From the NCBI GenBank assembly GCA_039030555.1, contig JBCCDY010000016.1, forward strand, positions 33,653 through 97,652: DNA of 64,000 nucleotides, written 5' to 3'. This DNA is from JBCCDY01 sp039030555 (lineage in GTDB: Bacteria > Bacteroidota > Bacteroidia > Cytophagales > Cyclobacteriaceae). Positions 35,333-43,987 of this stretch are shown in pieces. Position 1 is the first letter of the stretch. Each line of letters opens with the position of its first letter. Under the pieces are notes generated by a model, which saw only the letters and a program-made list of their open reading frames with translations, did not search any database and was not told the origin of the DNA. The position numbers and the translations under genes are program-made.

Positions 35333-36724
35333 TCAAAAAGCAGAGATTCCGAAGAAGCGATTTAATACAGTTAATACAAATAAAGCTCCTAAAATTGCCG
35401 GGCAAAGATAGCTGATTGCAAAATCTATGTACTTAAGTACAAAAGAGTCTTTATATTTTCCGAATCCCACCGAAATTTCTTCATGCAAGTTGTGTTTTTT
35501 CCATACATATGCTGCAAAAAAAGTGATCATAAAGCCACCAAGTGGGAGAAAGCTATCGTTTGCTATATGCTGTATGAAATCCATAAATGCAGTCGGTTTC
35601 GTGGCATTGAAATAAGTCACGAAATTGGTAAAGAAGTCTGAACCTCCATAGGATACAAGTGACGGAATCCCGATCAGAAATATTAAACCTGCAATTAACC
35701 AAACAGCCTTTTTTCTAGGAACATTATGCTCGTCAACCACATAAGCAACAGGCACTTCTAATAAGGAAACTGTAGAAGTCAATGCTGCGAAGGACAGGAG
35801 CAAAAAGAAAATGCTACCAATAAAAATCCCAAGGTTAGGGCCCAGGCTTTCGAATACACCTGGTAAGGTCGCAAAGATCAAACCAGCTCCTTGGCTTGCA
35901 CCTTCCATCGTACCGTTGGTAAGATATGCCACCAAAGGAAACATCATTAGCCCTGCTATAAATGCTATTCCAACGTCAGCCAGCGTGATTAAGGCAGCAG
36001 CAGAAATAATGTTTTCTTTTTTGGAAACATAACTTCCATAAGTGATTAAGGCACCCATACCCAATGACAAAGAGAAAAATGCTTGACCGAGAGCGCTGTA
36101 AACCACTTTAGGGGTAATTTTAGAGAAATCAGGGAATAAATAAAATTTGACACCTTCTAAAGCGTGTGGAAGCGTAAAGGAGTAAATTACTAAACCTAAA
36201 ATTATCGTTACCAAAGTAGGCATCAGTATTTTAGCAGCTTTTTCAATTCCACCGGAAACACCGTTAGAAACTATAAAGGCAGTTGCGGCCATGAATACAA
36301 TAGCGTAAAGGCCTATACGGGCTACGTTGGCCGTAAAAGATCCAAACTGAACTCCTATGTCAAAATTACCTCTAATCATTTCAAGGAAATAACCGAAAGC
36401 CCAGCCCGCTACTACATTATAAAAAGAAAGGATCAGAAAACCGGAAATTACTCCTAAAAGCCCAACTATTGACCATTTTTTATGACCTAATAACTTAAAT
36501 GCGCCAACAGGATTTAAAGAGGTCTTTCTTCCGATAGCAATTTCAGTTACCATAACCGGAAAACAGAGTATGAAACAAAAAGTAAGGTACATTACTACGA
36601 AAGCTGCACCTCCACCTTCTCCGACTTCAAAAGGAAATTTCCAGATGTTTCCAAGCCCAACTGCCGAACCTGCCGCTGCTGCAATAAAACCTAAACGGCT
36701 ACTAAAGCCCCCTCTATTTGCCAT
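35333..36724 (-). CDS. Sodium-dependent transporter (NSS/SNF family)
   Basis: A 463-residue secondary transporter. The N-terminal signature FSSRLGFIAAAAGSAVGLGN and IWKFPFEVGEGGGAAF, an unwound TM1 site for Na+ and substrate, is present. About 11-12 TM segments follow in the LeuT pattern. Substrates of bacterial members are amino acids or related amines; which one cannot be told. The gene appears to be monocistronic. Confidence 0.93.
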   Translation of the reverse strand: MANRGGFSSRLGFIAAAAGSAVGLGNIWKFPFEVGEGGGAAFVVMYLTFCFILCFPVMVTEIAIGRKTSLNPVGAFKLLGHKKWSIVGLLGVISGFLILSFYNVVAGWAFGYFLEMIRGNFDIGVQFGSFTANVARIGLYAIVFMAATAFIVSNGVSGGIEKAAKILMPTLVTIILGLVIYSFTLPHALEGVKFYLFPDFSKITPKVVYSALGQAFFSLSLGMGALITYGSYVSKKENIISAAALITLADVGIAFIAGLMMFPLVAYLTNGTMEGASQGAGLIFATLPGVFESLGPNLGIFIGSIFFLLLSFAALTSTVSLLEVPVAYVVDEHNVPRKKAVWLIAGLIFLIGIPSLVSYGGSDFFTNFVTYFNATKPTAFMDFIQHIANDSFLPLGGFMITFFAAYVWKKHNLHEEISVGFGKYKDSFVLKYIDFAISYLCPAILGALFVLTVLNRFFGISAF

Positions 36725-36794
36725 AAAATCTGAATTAAGCGATCAAATATATATGAATATTTAATCTATTGATAAAATAGGCTTAAAAACTGGA

Positions 36795-37565
36795 TTAGTT
36801 TCCTGAATTGTGTTGATTGATGTAATCCAAAACTAACTGAAGCTGATCTTTATCTTTCACCTTACTTTTAAGTAAATCTAACAGATAACCTGGAATCTCA
36901 TCTCCTGAGTTGATCTTACCCTGAATATCATTAATGATTGGGTTTAGCTCTTCGGAACGAAGGGCATTTAAAGGTGATTCGACAGTTTTTGAATCTTCAG
37001 TAGTGTTACTTTCAATAATAGTATCATCAGATACACCTTCGGATTGAATACAAATTTCGTTATAATCAGAGATTAACCGATCGAGATCACGTATTTTATA
37101 ATCTCCATTATTCAAGCGTATTTGAATCAAGTCACATTCGCTCAAAAAATTCTTCATTGCAGACTTGAAAAATATGCGGTTTGGCTTTTGAATTCCATCT
37201 CCATCTTTTTTAAGCAAGTACGTGCTTAAAAACTCTGAAGAGCGTTCTTCTCTGTATTTATACATAGAGATATAGCCCTCGCTTTCCAACTTCATCATTC
37301 GATAGACTTCACCGAATTTCACTGGATAGTAATTATTACCATCTTTTTGAGCCTTTCGTACTTCGAAGGCTTTAAAGTAACTCTTTTTCTTCTTGCCCGT
37401 TTTGATCAAGATTTGATCGTGCAGTTTGGTCGAAAGCGGGAATTCTACATCTCCAGTAAGTGTATCTAGTTTCGTAGTTATTAAATAGTCGGATGCATCC
37501 TGCGCAAACGATTTCTCAAACAAGAGCAACAAAAAGAAGAAGATCAGAACTTTGAAAAATTGCAT
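36795..37565 (-). CDS. Secreted protein of unknown function
   Basis: A 256-residue protein with a signal peptide (VLIFFFLLLLFEKSFAQ), a Lys/Tyr-rich mature domain (ILIKTGKKKKSYFKAFEVRK, VYRMMKLESEGYISMYKY) and an acidic, Ser/Thr-rich linker (about 175-200) before a short helical C-terminus. It resembles the general class of Bacteroidota secreted proteins that begin with a DYLITTKLDTLTGDV-type strand. No function can be assigned. It is 41 bp downstream of the DUF1223 gene on the same strand. Confidence 0.6.
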   Translation of the reverse strand: MQFFKVLIFFFLLLLFEKSFAQDASDYLITTKLDTLTGDVEFPLSTKLHDQILIKTGKKKKSYFKAFEVRKAQKDGNNYYPVKFGEVYRMMKLESEGYISMYKYREERSSEFLSTYLLKKDGDGIQKPNRIFFKSAMKNFLSECDLIQIRLNNGDYKIRDLDRLISDYNEICIQSEGVSDDTIIESNTTEDSKTVESPLNALRSEELNPIINDIQGKINSGDEIPGYLLDLLKSKVKDKDQLQLVLDYINQHNSGN

Positions 37566-37605
37566 ATAATGAAGCTTATATAAAAAACAAGCCTCAAATA
37601 TAGGA

Positions 37606-38397
37606 CTATATTGAACTTAGGTCATACTTATGGGCTCCTAAAACTGTATAGTTTAAAGGATTTTGAGTGTAGACAACGATAGAACTATTGGCTAAAACTA
37701 AATCTTTGGGAATATCTAACTCTACTTTACCACTTTCCGAAAAGCCTCTGGTTTCAAAATTCCTGACTACATTATCGTGCGAAAGCTCCCGTCCGGAATT
37801 CTCCCCACGTGGCACGTAGTTCTTCAAATTCCTTTCTACTAAGGCAAAATTGATGAGGGATTTTTCTAATTCTGAGTCTATAGAGAAATTTATGATTGCT
37901 TTTCTGTCTTCTATCTGAACATTACTGATCAGAACTTTGTCTGGTTTAGGAATAGCGAGATGCTTTTTGATGTTGTGAAAGGCTTGAGACCTGCTAGAAC
38001 CTACAAATTGATCTATTCCATTTACGATCATTTGAGGAGTGTAGATGGAACGAGCTCTCATGAAAGCACCATAGGTATGCTGACGGTCTGTGAATGACTC
38101 TTTACTGTATGGATCTTTCCAGCCTAAATAATTCCAATAACTTACATGGAAGGAGAGTCCATAAATTGGCTTACCATTCGTTTCCGTATTGTCGACGATT
38201 TCTTTAAGTACTTTATCAGCTGAGGGGCAACTGGAGCACCCTTGGGAGGTAAAGAGCTCTACAATTACGGGATATTCAGTTTCGGTTGTTTCATTAAACT
38301 GAATTTTATTATCGCTCTTATCCGATTTTGAATTATTTAAAACAAATCCCAAAGAGATTAGCGAAGCAATGGCAAGAACAACCAAAATATTTTTCAT
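37606..38397 (-). CDS. DUF1223 thioredoxin-fold protein
   Basis: A 263-residue exported protein. An N-terminal TM/signal segment (ILVVLAIASLISLGFVL) precedes the DUF1223 domain, recognised by VIVELFTSQGCSSCPSADKV with a CXXC active-site motif, YGLSFHVSYWNYLGWKDPYS and YTPQMIVNG. DUF1223 proteins are thioredoxin-like and probably envelope oxidoreductases. ATG 38397 gives a compact signal; an ATG-type extension to 38430 adds a charged 11-residue N-terminus. Confidence 0.85.
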   Translation of the reverse strand: MKNILVVLAIASLISLGFVLNNSKSDKSDNKIQFNETTETEYPVIVELFTSQGCSSCPSADKVLKEIVDNTETNGKPIYGLSFHVSYWNYLGWKDPYSKESFTDRQHTYGAFMRARSIYTPQMIVNGIDQFVGSSRSQAFHNIKKHLAIPKPDKVLISNVQIEDRKAIINFSIDSELEKSLINFALVERNLKNYVPRGENSGRELSHDNVVRNFETRGFSESGKVELDIPKDLVLANSSIVVYTQNPLNYTVLGAHKYDLSSI

Positions 38398-38479
38398 AAC
38401 TCGTTTTTGAGTATTGAACGATGATTTCAATTATGGTATTCAGGATTTGAGTCGTCTAATTGACCAATCAGTAAATTAA

Positions 38480-38511
38480 AAATCCCTGGCTTGAAGAAAA
38501 GTCAGGGATTT
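38480..38511 (-). terminator. Rho-independent terminator of acs operon
   Basis: AAATCCCTG (38480-38488) pairs with CAGGGATTT (38503-38511), with a further CTT/AAG pair inside. Read leftward the hairpin is followed by TTTTTAATTT. It lies 12 bp after the acs stop and closes the kinase/regulator/acs operon. Confidence 0.8.
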
Positions 38512-38522
38512 CATTTTAAAAC

Positions 38523-40427
38523 TTAAGCTAATTCTTTTGCTCCTTCGATAATCTCTTCTACTACTGATGGATTCAAGAGGGTAGAGGTATCTCCTAAATT
38601 GCTTACGTCACCTTGCGCTACCTTTCTCAAGATTCGACGCATAATTTTACCGGACCTCGTTTTAGGAAGACCCGGAACAACCTGAATCATATCCGGTTTG
38701 GCAATTGGGCCTATGATCTTGTGAACGGTCTGCGTGATTTCGCTTTTTAAGTTTTCCTGAGAACGACCTTCCATATCACAGATCACAAAGGCATAAATAC
38801 CCTGACCTTTAATATCATGAGGATAACCTACTACGGCTGATTCTACTACTTTAGGATGCTCGTTGATCGCATTCTCTACTTCAGCAGTCCCCATTCTATG
38901 GCCAGAGACATTAATCACGTCATCAACCCGACCTAAAATACGATAGTAACCGTCTTCATCTCGCTTTACGCCATCACCGGTAAAATACATCCCTTTATAA
39001 GAAGAAAAATAGGTCTGTCTACATCGCTCATGGTCTCCGTAAGTTGTTCTTAGAATTGATGGCCATGGGAATTTCACGCAAAGGTTTCCTTCTACACTAT
39101 TTCCATGAAGTTCATTTCCTTCGCTATCCATAATGGCTAACTGAATTCCAGGAAGTGGTAAGGTAGCATAAGAGGGTTTCGTTGGAGTTACTCCGGCAAT
39201 TGGTGCAATCATAATTCCTCCGGTTTCCGTTTGCCACCAGGTATCAACTATTGGACATTTGCCTTTTCCAACATGATCATGATACCAGTGCCATGCTTCT
39301 TCATTGATTGGTTCACCTACCGTTCCTAGAACTTGAAGACTCTCAAGGTTGTATGGTTCAATGGGTTCCGTCCCAAAAGCTTGTAAAGCCCTGATGGCAG
39401 TTGGTGCTGTATAAAACTGGTTCACTTTGTGTTTTTCACAAATAGCCCAAAATCTTCCCGGGTCAGGATAAGTTGGGACGCCTTCAAACATTAAAGTAGT
39501 GGCTCCACAAAGTAGAGGTCCATAAACGATGTAGCTATGTCCGGTGATCCACCCAACATCGGCCGTACACCAATAGGTGTCACCTTTCGAGTACTGAAAA
39601 ACATTCTGAAAAGTATAGCTTGTATAAACCATATAACCACCGCAGGTATGCACAACCCCTTTCGGCTTTCCAGTAGAACCAGAGGTGTAAAGAATGAAGA
39701 GCATATCCTCGGAGTCCATGACTTCAGCAGTATTTTCACTTTTAACTCCTTCAATAGCGTCATGCCACCAGATATCCCTTCCTTCTTTCATTTCAACAGC
39801 TTCACAAGTCCTTTTTAAAACGATCACCTGATCACAGCATTGACATTTTTCAAGAGCTTCATCAACCACCTTTTTTACCGCGATAGACTTTTTTCCCCGG
39901 AAATTACCATCAGAAGTGAGTACCATTTTTGCCTCACAATCATTTATTCGATCAGATAAAGAGTTAGCTGAAAAACCGGCGAATACCACAGAATGTATTG
40001 CTCCAATGCGAGCGCAAGCGAGCATGGCCACGGCTGCTTCAGGAACCATAGGCATATAAATAATAACCCTGTCACCTTTTCCTATTCCACGTGCCTTCAA
40101 TGCGTTGGCAAACTGACCTACTAATTCATACAGCTCTTGATAGGTGATGGTTCTGACTTCCTCATCAGGATTATTCGGTTCCCAGATTATGGCAGGCTTA
40201 TCACCCTGAGTATATAGATGACGTTCAAGAATGTTTTCAGTAATGTTCATTTTTCCATTGATGAACCATCTCACGTCAGGCTTTTCAAAATCCCATTCGA
40301 CTATTTTATCCCACTTTTTCTGCCAGTGGAAGTCGTCTGCGATCCGTGCCCAGAAATGCTCAGGGTCCTGGAGGCTTTTTGAATATTCGTGAATGTAGCC
40401 GCTTAACGTTTGTATTTTATTGCTCAT
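38523..40427 (-). CDS. acs: Acetate--CoA ligase (acetyl-CoA synthetase)
   Basis: A 634-residue ANL-superfamily enzyme that converts acetate, CoA and ATP to acetyl-CoA, AMP and PPi. Conserved blocks: P-loop YTSGSTGKPKGVVHTCGG, the A5 motif DTWWQTETGGIMI, FTGDGVKRDEDGYYRILGR and the catalytic-Lys motif KTRSGKIMRR near the C-terminus, a known site of inhibitory acetylation. Length matches standard Acs. It lies 8 bp after a receiver-only response regulator, so acetate activation is under the same promoter as its sensor kinase. Confidence 0.96.
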   Translation of the reverse strand: MSNKIQTLSGYIHEYSKSLQDPEHFWARIADDFHWQKKWDKIVEWDFEKPDVRWFINGKMNITENILERHLYTQGDKPAIIWEPNNPDEEVRTITYQELYELVGQFANALKARGIGKGDRVIIYMPMVPEAAVAMLACARIGAIHSVVFAGFSANSLSDRINDCEAKMVLTSDGNFRGKKSIAVKKVVDEALEKCQCCDQVIVLKRTCEAVEMKEGRDIWWHDAIEGVKSENTAEVMDSEDMLFILYTSGSTGKPKGVVHTCGGYMVYTSYTFQNVFQYSKGDTYWCTADVGWITGHSYIVYGPLLCGATTLMFEGVPTYPDPGRFWAICEKHKVNQFYTAPTAIRALQAFGTEPIEPYNLESLQVLGTVGEPINEEAWHWYHDHVGKGKCPIVDTWWQTETGGIMIAPIAGVTPTKPSYATLPLPGIQLAIMDSEGNELHGNSVEGNLCVKFPWPSILRTTYGDHERCRQTYFSSYKGMYFTGDGVKRDEDGYYRILGRVDDVINVSGHRMGTAEVENAINEHPKVVESAVVGYPHDIKGQGIYAFVICDMEGRSQENLKSEITQTVHKIIGPIAKPDMIQVVPGLPKTRSGKIMRRILRKVAQGDVSNLGDTSTLLNPSVVEEIIEGAKELA

Positions 40428-40435
40428 GACTAGGT

Positions 40436-40804
40436 TTATGTTAAAATGGACAATTCGTTTACTTTACTTACTATATTTTTTGTTGAAAAGGGCTTGGTCA
40501 TATAATAATCTGCTCCAGCCTCGTACCCTTTATCAATATCACTTTGTTTGCTTTTTGCGCTTAAAAAAATGACTTTACTTTTTAAGGAAGGCTCTTTTTT
40601 TATGAATTGACAAACCTCGTAACCATCAACATTGGGCATCATAATATCGAGGATTATAACTTCGGGATTTTCCTGTTGTACGATGGTCAGGGCTTCTGAT
40701 CCGTCGCGTGCAATGAATACATTGAAGTCGTTTTTCTTCATCAGAAATTCTAATGACATCAATATATTCGGTTCGTCGTCGACTATTAATACTTTCTTCT
40801 TCAT
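40436..40804 (-). CDS. Receiver-only response regulator
   Basis: A 122-residue CheY-like receiver with no output domain. The acidic pocket is D9-D10, the phospho-acceptor is D53 in VIILDIMMP, and the conserved Thr/Ser (FLSAKS) and Lys (MTKPF) are present. Its start overlaps the histidine kinase stop by four bases (ATGA), so it is its direct partner. Since it cannot bind DNA, the signal must pass to another protein or the regulator must act by protein contact. Confidence 0.93.
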   Translation of the reverse strand: MKKKVLIVDDEPNILMSLEFLMKKNDFNVFIARDGSEALTIVQQENPEVIILDIMMPNVDGYEVCQFIKKEPSLKSKVIFLSAKSKQSDIDKGYEAGADYYMTKPFSTKNIVSKVNELSILT

Positions 40805-43494
40805 TGCATTAAAGGTATTTTAAATGCTACCACTGCTCCATTAGGTTCGTTTTGCTCTATCCAAATCTCCCCATTATGGTATTCAATAATTTTCTTGGAG
40901 ATCGTTAAGCCAAGTCCACTGCCTTCCGGTTTTTTAATGGTCTGATTTTGAGCTTGATAAAAAGCCTGAAAGAGTAACGGCCTACTTTCTACCGGAATAC
41001 CCGATCCGTTATCGCCTACGGAAAGTTCCGCAGTTCCATTTGATCTATTTGTAGTAAGTGCAATTTTGCCATCTTCTTTGTTGCAAAATTTAATGGCGTT
41101 AGAAACCAGGTTTAGAATTACTTGCTTGATCTTATCCTCATTACAGAGTACAGGCAAATTATCCTCCGAAAACCTGGTGTTCAGTTTAATTCCTTTTTCC
41201 TGAATGAGTGGGCTCAGGGAATCAAGAGAATCTACTGCAATTTGATTCAGGTCAATTACCTCTACCGGAACGTTCATTTTTCCTGAGCGCATCTTTTCTA
41301 AGTCCAATACCTGATTGATGAGCCTTTCCATACGTTGAGTTTCTTCTACAATTGTTTTGGAAAAGTGAGCTCGTTCTTCATTGGTGAGACTGGGGTCTTG
41401 CATAATTTCTGAGGAAGCCCGGATTGCGGTTACAGGCGTTCTCATTTCATGCGTAACGGTTGAGATAAATTCATCTTTTTGATCATCAATTTCCCTCAAC
41501 TGCTGGTTGGCGATCCTAAGCTTTTCTCCTGCCTCAGCAAGCTCTTCAGATTTCTTTCTCAACTCCTTGTTGTCCGAGATGAAATGCTGCGTTTCTTTCA
41601 GCATACTTAAGACCTCGTCCATATGAAGCTGTTCCTCTCGCACTACAGAAGATACCAATACTCTTGCTGAAGAAGACCCAATAGCCCCAGCCAGCAGGTT
41701 TTCAGCAAAATTGACCATGCGAAAATCTGCTTCGGTAATGTTCTGATCAATATTGTTTTTACTTTGGAAATGGTTCAGTGCCAATTCGGATTGTTTGCGA
41801 CCCAGAAATCGCTCTAGAAGGTTTTGGACATCTTTGACCATGGCTTTCCCTTTCCAAAAAACAGCACTTTCGTAGAATTTTGAATACTTGAAAATATCCA
41901 CAAAAACCTCTGCCTGATTAATTTCCTTCGTAGAACGTTTTGTCAGCAACGAAACTATCAAATAGGTGATGAGGTTGAAAAAAAAGCTTGCAAAGAACCC
42001 ATTCACAATCGAGTTTGGGCCTCTTACTCCCAGGAATTGATAAGGCTTGAACAATTCTATGCCAAACAAACCGTTGGTCATGATGGACTCCGGGAGCCAT
42101 CCGGTACTAACTATCGTCGGAACGACTAAAGTGAAAAACCAAATGATCATTCCGATACAAATTCCGGAAAAAGCTCCAATACGAGTCGCACTTTTCCAAT
42201 AAAGACCAATTATAAAAGACGGTGCTAATTGTGCGACAGCTACAAATGATATTAACCCAATGGAAACTATGGAGAAGCGATTGCTTACAAATTTGAAGTA
42301 TAGGTAGGAAAATAAAAGAATGAAAAGTATGGTAAATTGACGAACTCTCAAAAGCAGCCGTCCTTTTGTTTCCGTATTGTTTTTGAGTATGAGTGGATTG
42401 ATTACGCTATTACTGATCATTACGCCTAAAGCAGTGGTAGAAACAATGATCATACTGGTCGCAGCGGAAAAACCACCTAAATAAGTCATGATCGCTAACC
42501 CAAGTTCTTTGGCATTCATTGGGATAGCAAGCATGAACATATCCGCATCTATATCGATATCCTGAAAAATTAATCTTCCAGCCATAGCGATTGGAACAAC
42601 AAAAATGTTGATCAATAGCAGGTAAAGTGGGAAGAGCCAACTGGCTTTTAGTAAATGTTTTTCATCTGTGTTTTCTTTTATCATCACCTGAAATTGTCTT
42701 GGAAGCAATATAAATGCGAAAGCAGAAAGAATATTTAGCCACATCCACTCTGAGTAGCCTTCATCATTATCAATAGTGATCAGATATTCAAAGTCATTTA
42801 GTTTGGCAGCTTTGTTAAATACATCTCCAAATCCGTCAAATAGAAAAAAGGTGATATAGACTCCTATTACAAAAAAAACGAGGAGTTTAAATAGGGATTC
42901 AAAGGCGATGACCGAAACTAGCCCACTATTCTTACGATGGGTATCGATTCGTCTGGCTCCGAATAGAATTGTAAAGCAAGCGAGAATAAGTGTAATGTAA
43001 AAAGCAGTATCGTTAAAGAAAATGTTAGAAGAAGTACTTTCAACAGTCAGACCTTCTGTAATTACGGTGAAGCTTTTTGAAATGGCTTTGATCTGTATGG
43101 ATATATAAGGAAGCACGCCAAAAAAGCATACAAAAGCTACCAGAGCTCCAATAGACGTATCTTTACCATAGCGCGAGGAAATGAAATCAGCTATCGTTGT
43201 GATTCGCTGAACTTTACTGATCCGAATCACTTTTCTAACTAAAACCCATAGGAGGGGAGCTAAAAGAATAGGGCCTATATAAGTAGTAAGAAAGTCTAGC
43301 CCGGCGCTGGCGGCCCTGCCTACGCTACCATAAAAAGTCCAGGCGGTGCAATAAACTGCAAGCGATAAGGCGTATACGTAAGGATTTTTGACCCATCTGC
43401 TGGATTCATTTTTCTCCCCCAAATAGGCTATACCAAAGAGTAAAGCCATATAGAAAAGGGAGATCAATATGACGATCCACTTAATATCAATCAC
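40801..43494 (-). CDS. Sodium:solute symporter-histidine kinase fusion (CbrA-like)
   Basis: An 897-residue sensor. Residues 1-490 are an SSS-family transporter-like module with about 13 TM segments; about 515-630 is a STAC-like linker; then a coiled-coil leads to a HisKA/HATPase_c kinase: His682 in FISTVTHEMRTPVTA, N-box KQVILNLVSNAIKF, G-boxes VGDNGSGIP and GSGLGLTISKKI. The general architecture is that of CbrA-type kinases, which sense substrate transport. The next genes, a receiver protein and acs, point to acetate or related carboxylates as the cue. Confidence 0.93.
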   Translation of the reverse strand: MIDIKWIVILISLFYMALLFGIAYLGEKNESSRWVKNPYVYALSLAVYCTAWTFYGSVGRAASAGLDFLTTYIGPILLAPLLWVLVRKVIRISKVQRITTIADFISSRYGKDTSIGALVAFVCFFGVLPYISIQIKAISKSFTVITEGLTVESTSSNIFFNDTAFYITLILACFTILFGARRIDTHRKNSGLVSVIAFESLFKLLVFFVIGVYITFFLFDGFGDVFNKAAKLNDFEYLITIDNDEGYSEWMWLNILSAFAFILLPRQFQVMIKENTDEKHLLKASWLFPLYLLLINIFVVPIAMAGRLIFQDIDIDADMFMLAIPMNAKELGLAIMTYLGGFSAATSMIIVSTTALGVMISNSVINPLILKNNTETKGRLLLRVRQFTILFILLFSYLYFKFVSNRFSIVSIGLISFVAVAQLAPSFIIGLYWKSATRIGAFSGICIGMIIWFFTLVVPTIVSTGWLPESIMTNGLFGIELFKPYQFLGVRGPNSIVNGFFASFFFNLITYLIVSLLTKRSTKEINQAEVFVDIFKYSKFYESAVFWKGKAMVKDVQNLLERFLGRKQSELALNHFQSKNNIDQNITEADFRMVNFAENLLAGAIGSSSARVLVSSVVREEQLHMDEVLSMLKETQHFISDNKELRKKSEELAEAGEKLRIANQQLREIDDQKDEFISTVTHEMRTPVTAIRASSEIMQDPSLTNEERAHFSKTIVEETQRMERLINQVLDLEKMRSGKMNVPVEVIDLNQIAVDSLDSLSPLIQEKGIKLNTRFSEDNLPVLCNEDKIKQVILNLVSNAIKFCNKEDGKIALTTNRSNGTAELSVGDNGSGIPVESRPLLFQAFYQAQNQTIKKPEGSGLGLTISKKIIEYHNGEIWIEQNEPNGAVVAFKIPLMQ

Positions 43495-43690
43495 CCCTTT
43501 TATGCCTTTTATTTGAATTGATAATTGCCATAATGCCGATCAGGCCGACCCAAACAGTTAAAACGAAAATCAGGAATATCGGAACACCACCCAACAATCT
43601 ATCATTGTTAAATGCACTTAGGATAGGAGAATGGAATACCCCAAAAGATATGATTGAAATGATAATGAGTATTTGGTTTCTGGTTTTCAA
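43487..43690 (-). CDS. Small two-TM membrane protein upstream of SSS-kinase
   Basis: A 67-residue protein with two TM segments (ILIIISIISFGVFHSPIL and IFLIFVLTVWVGLIGIMAII) and a basic end (NSNKRHKRGD). It overlaps the kinase start by 8 bp. Comparable small genes sit in front of SSS-type symporters (DUF4212 and DUF485 types) and may help membrane insertion or serve as a subunit; here it is inferred to support the symporter-kinase. Confidence 0.75.
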   Translation of the reverse strand: MKTRNQILIIISIISFGVFHSPILSAFNNDRLLGGVPIFLIFVLTVWVGLIGIMAIINSNKRHKRGD

Positions 43691-43750
43691 TGGTATCGAA
43701 AATTTTCTAAACTGAATTTACATGGAATCCATGAGACAATTAAATAAAAT

Positions 43751-43905
43751 AAAGCTATCTCAAAAGTTGCTGAAAGCTGTCATTCTGTTCCGAAGCTTCA
43801 GGATCAGAATCTAACTTTCAATTTGTGCGTATTTTAAAGATCCTGTTCCGAAGCATCGGAACAAGTTCAGGATGACTGGAATTAAACTTTTGAGTCAGTC
43901 TAAAT
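43751..43905. repeat. Inverted-repeat element (REP/MITE-like)
   Basis: Outer arms CTCAAAAGTT (43759-43768) and AACTTTTGAG (43885-43894) are exact inverses. Inner arms are also inverse-related: GTCATTCTG... from 43779 and the CAGGATGAC end at 43868-43876, with the block CTGTTCCGAAGC occurring in both halves. The total of about 150 bp has no coding capacity. It resembles intergenic palindromes scattered in Bacteroidota genomes. It lies between the symporter and kinase operons. Confidence 0.6.
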
Positions 43906-43937
43906 CATTATTTTTACCTTAAAATTTAGCTTTAAAT

Positions 43938-43980
43938 AATCATTGACGAAGAATATGAAGATCATTCCTCGTCAATGATT
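43938..43980 (-). terminator. Terminator-like hairpin after symporter gene
   Basis: AATCATTGACGA (43938-43949) and TCGTCAATGATT (43969-43980) form a perfect 12-bp stem with additional GAAT/ATTC pairing inside. It lies 8 bp after the actP-like stop. The following T content on the minus strand is modest. Confidence 0.65.
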
Positions 43981-43987
43981 TAGATTT

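Noticed and set aside
43751..43980. CRISPR array or small-RNA gene
   Set aside because: The repeats are inverted and only paired; there is no series of equal-length direct repeats and spacers.
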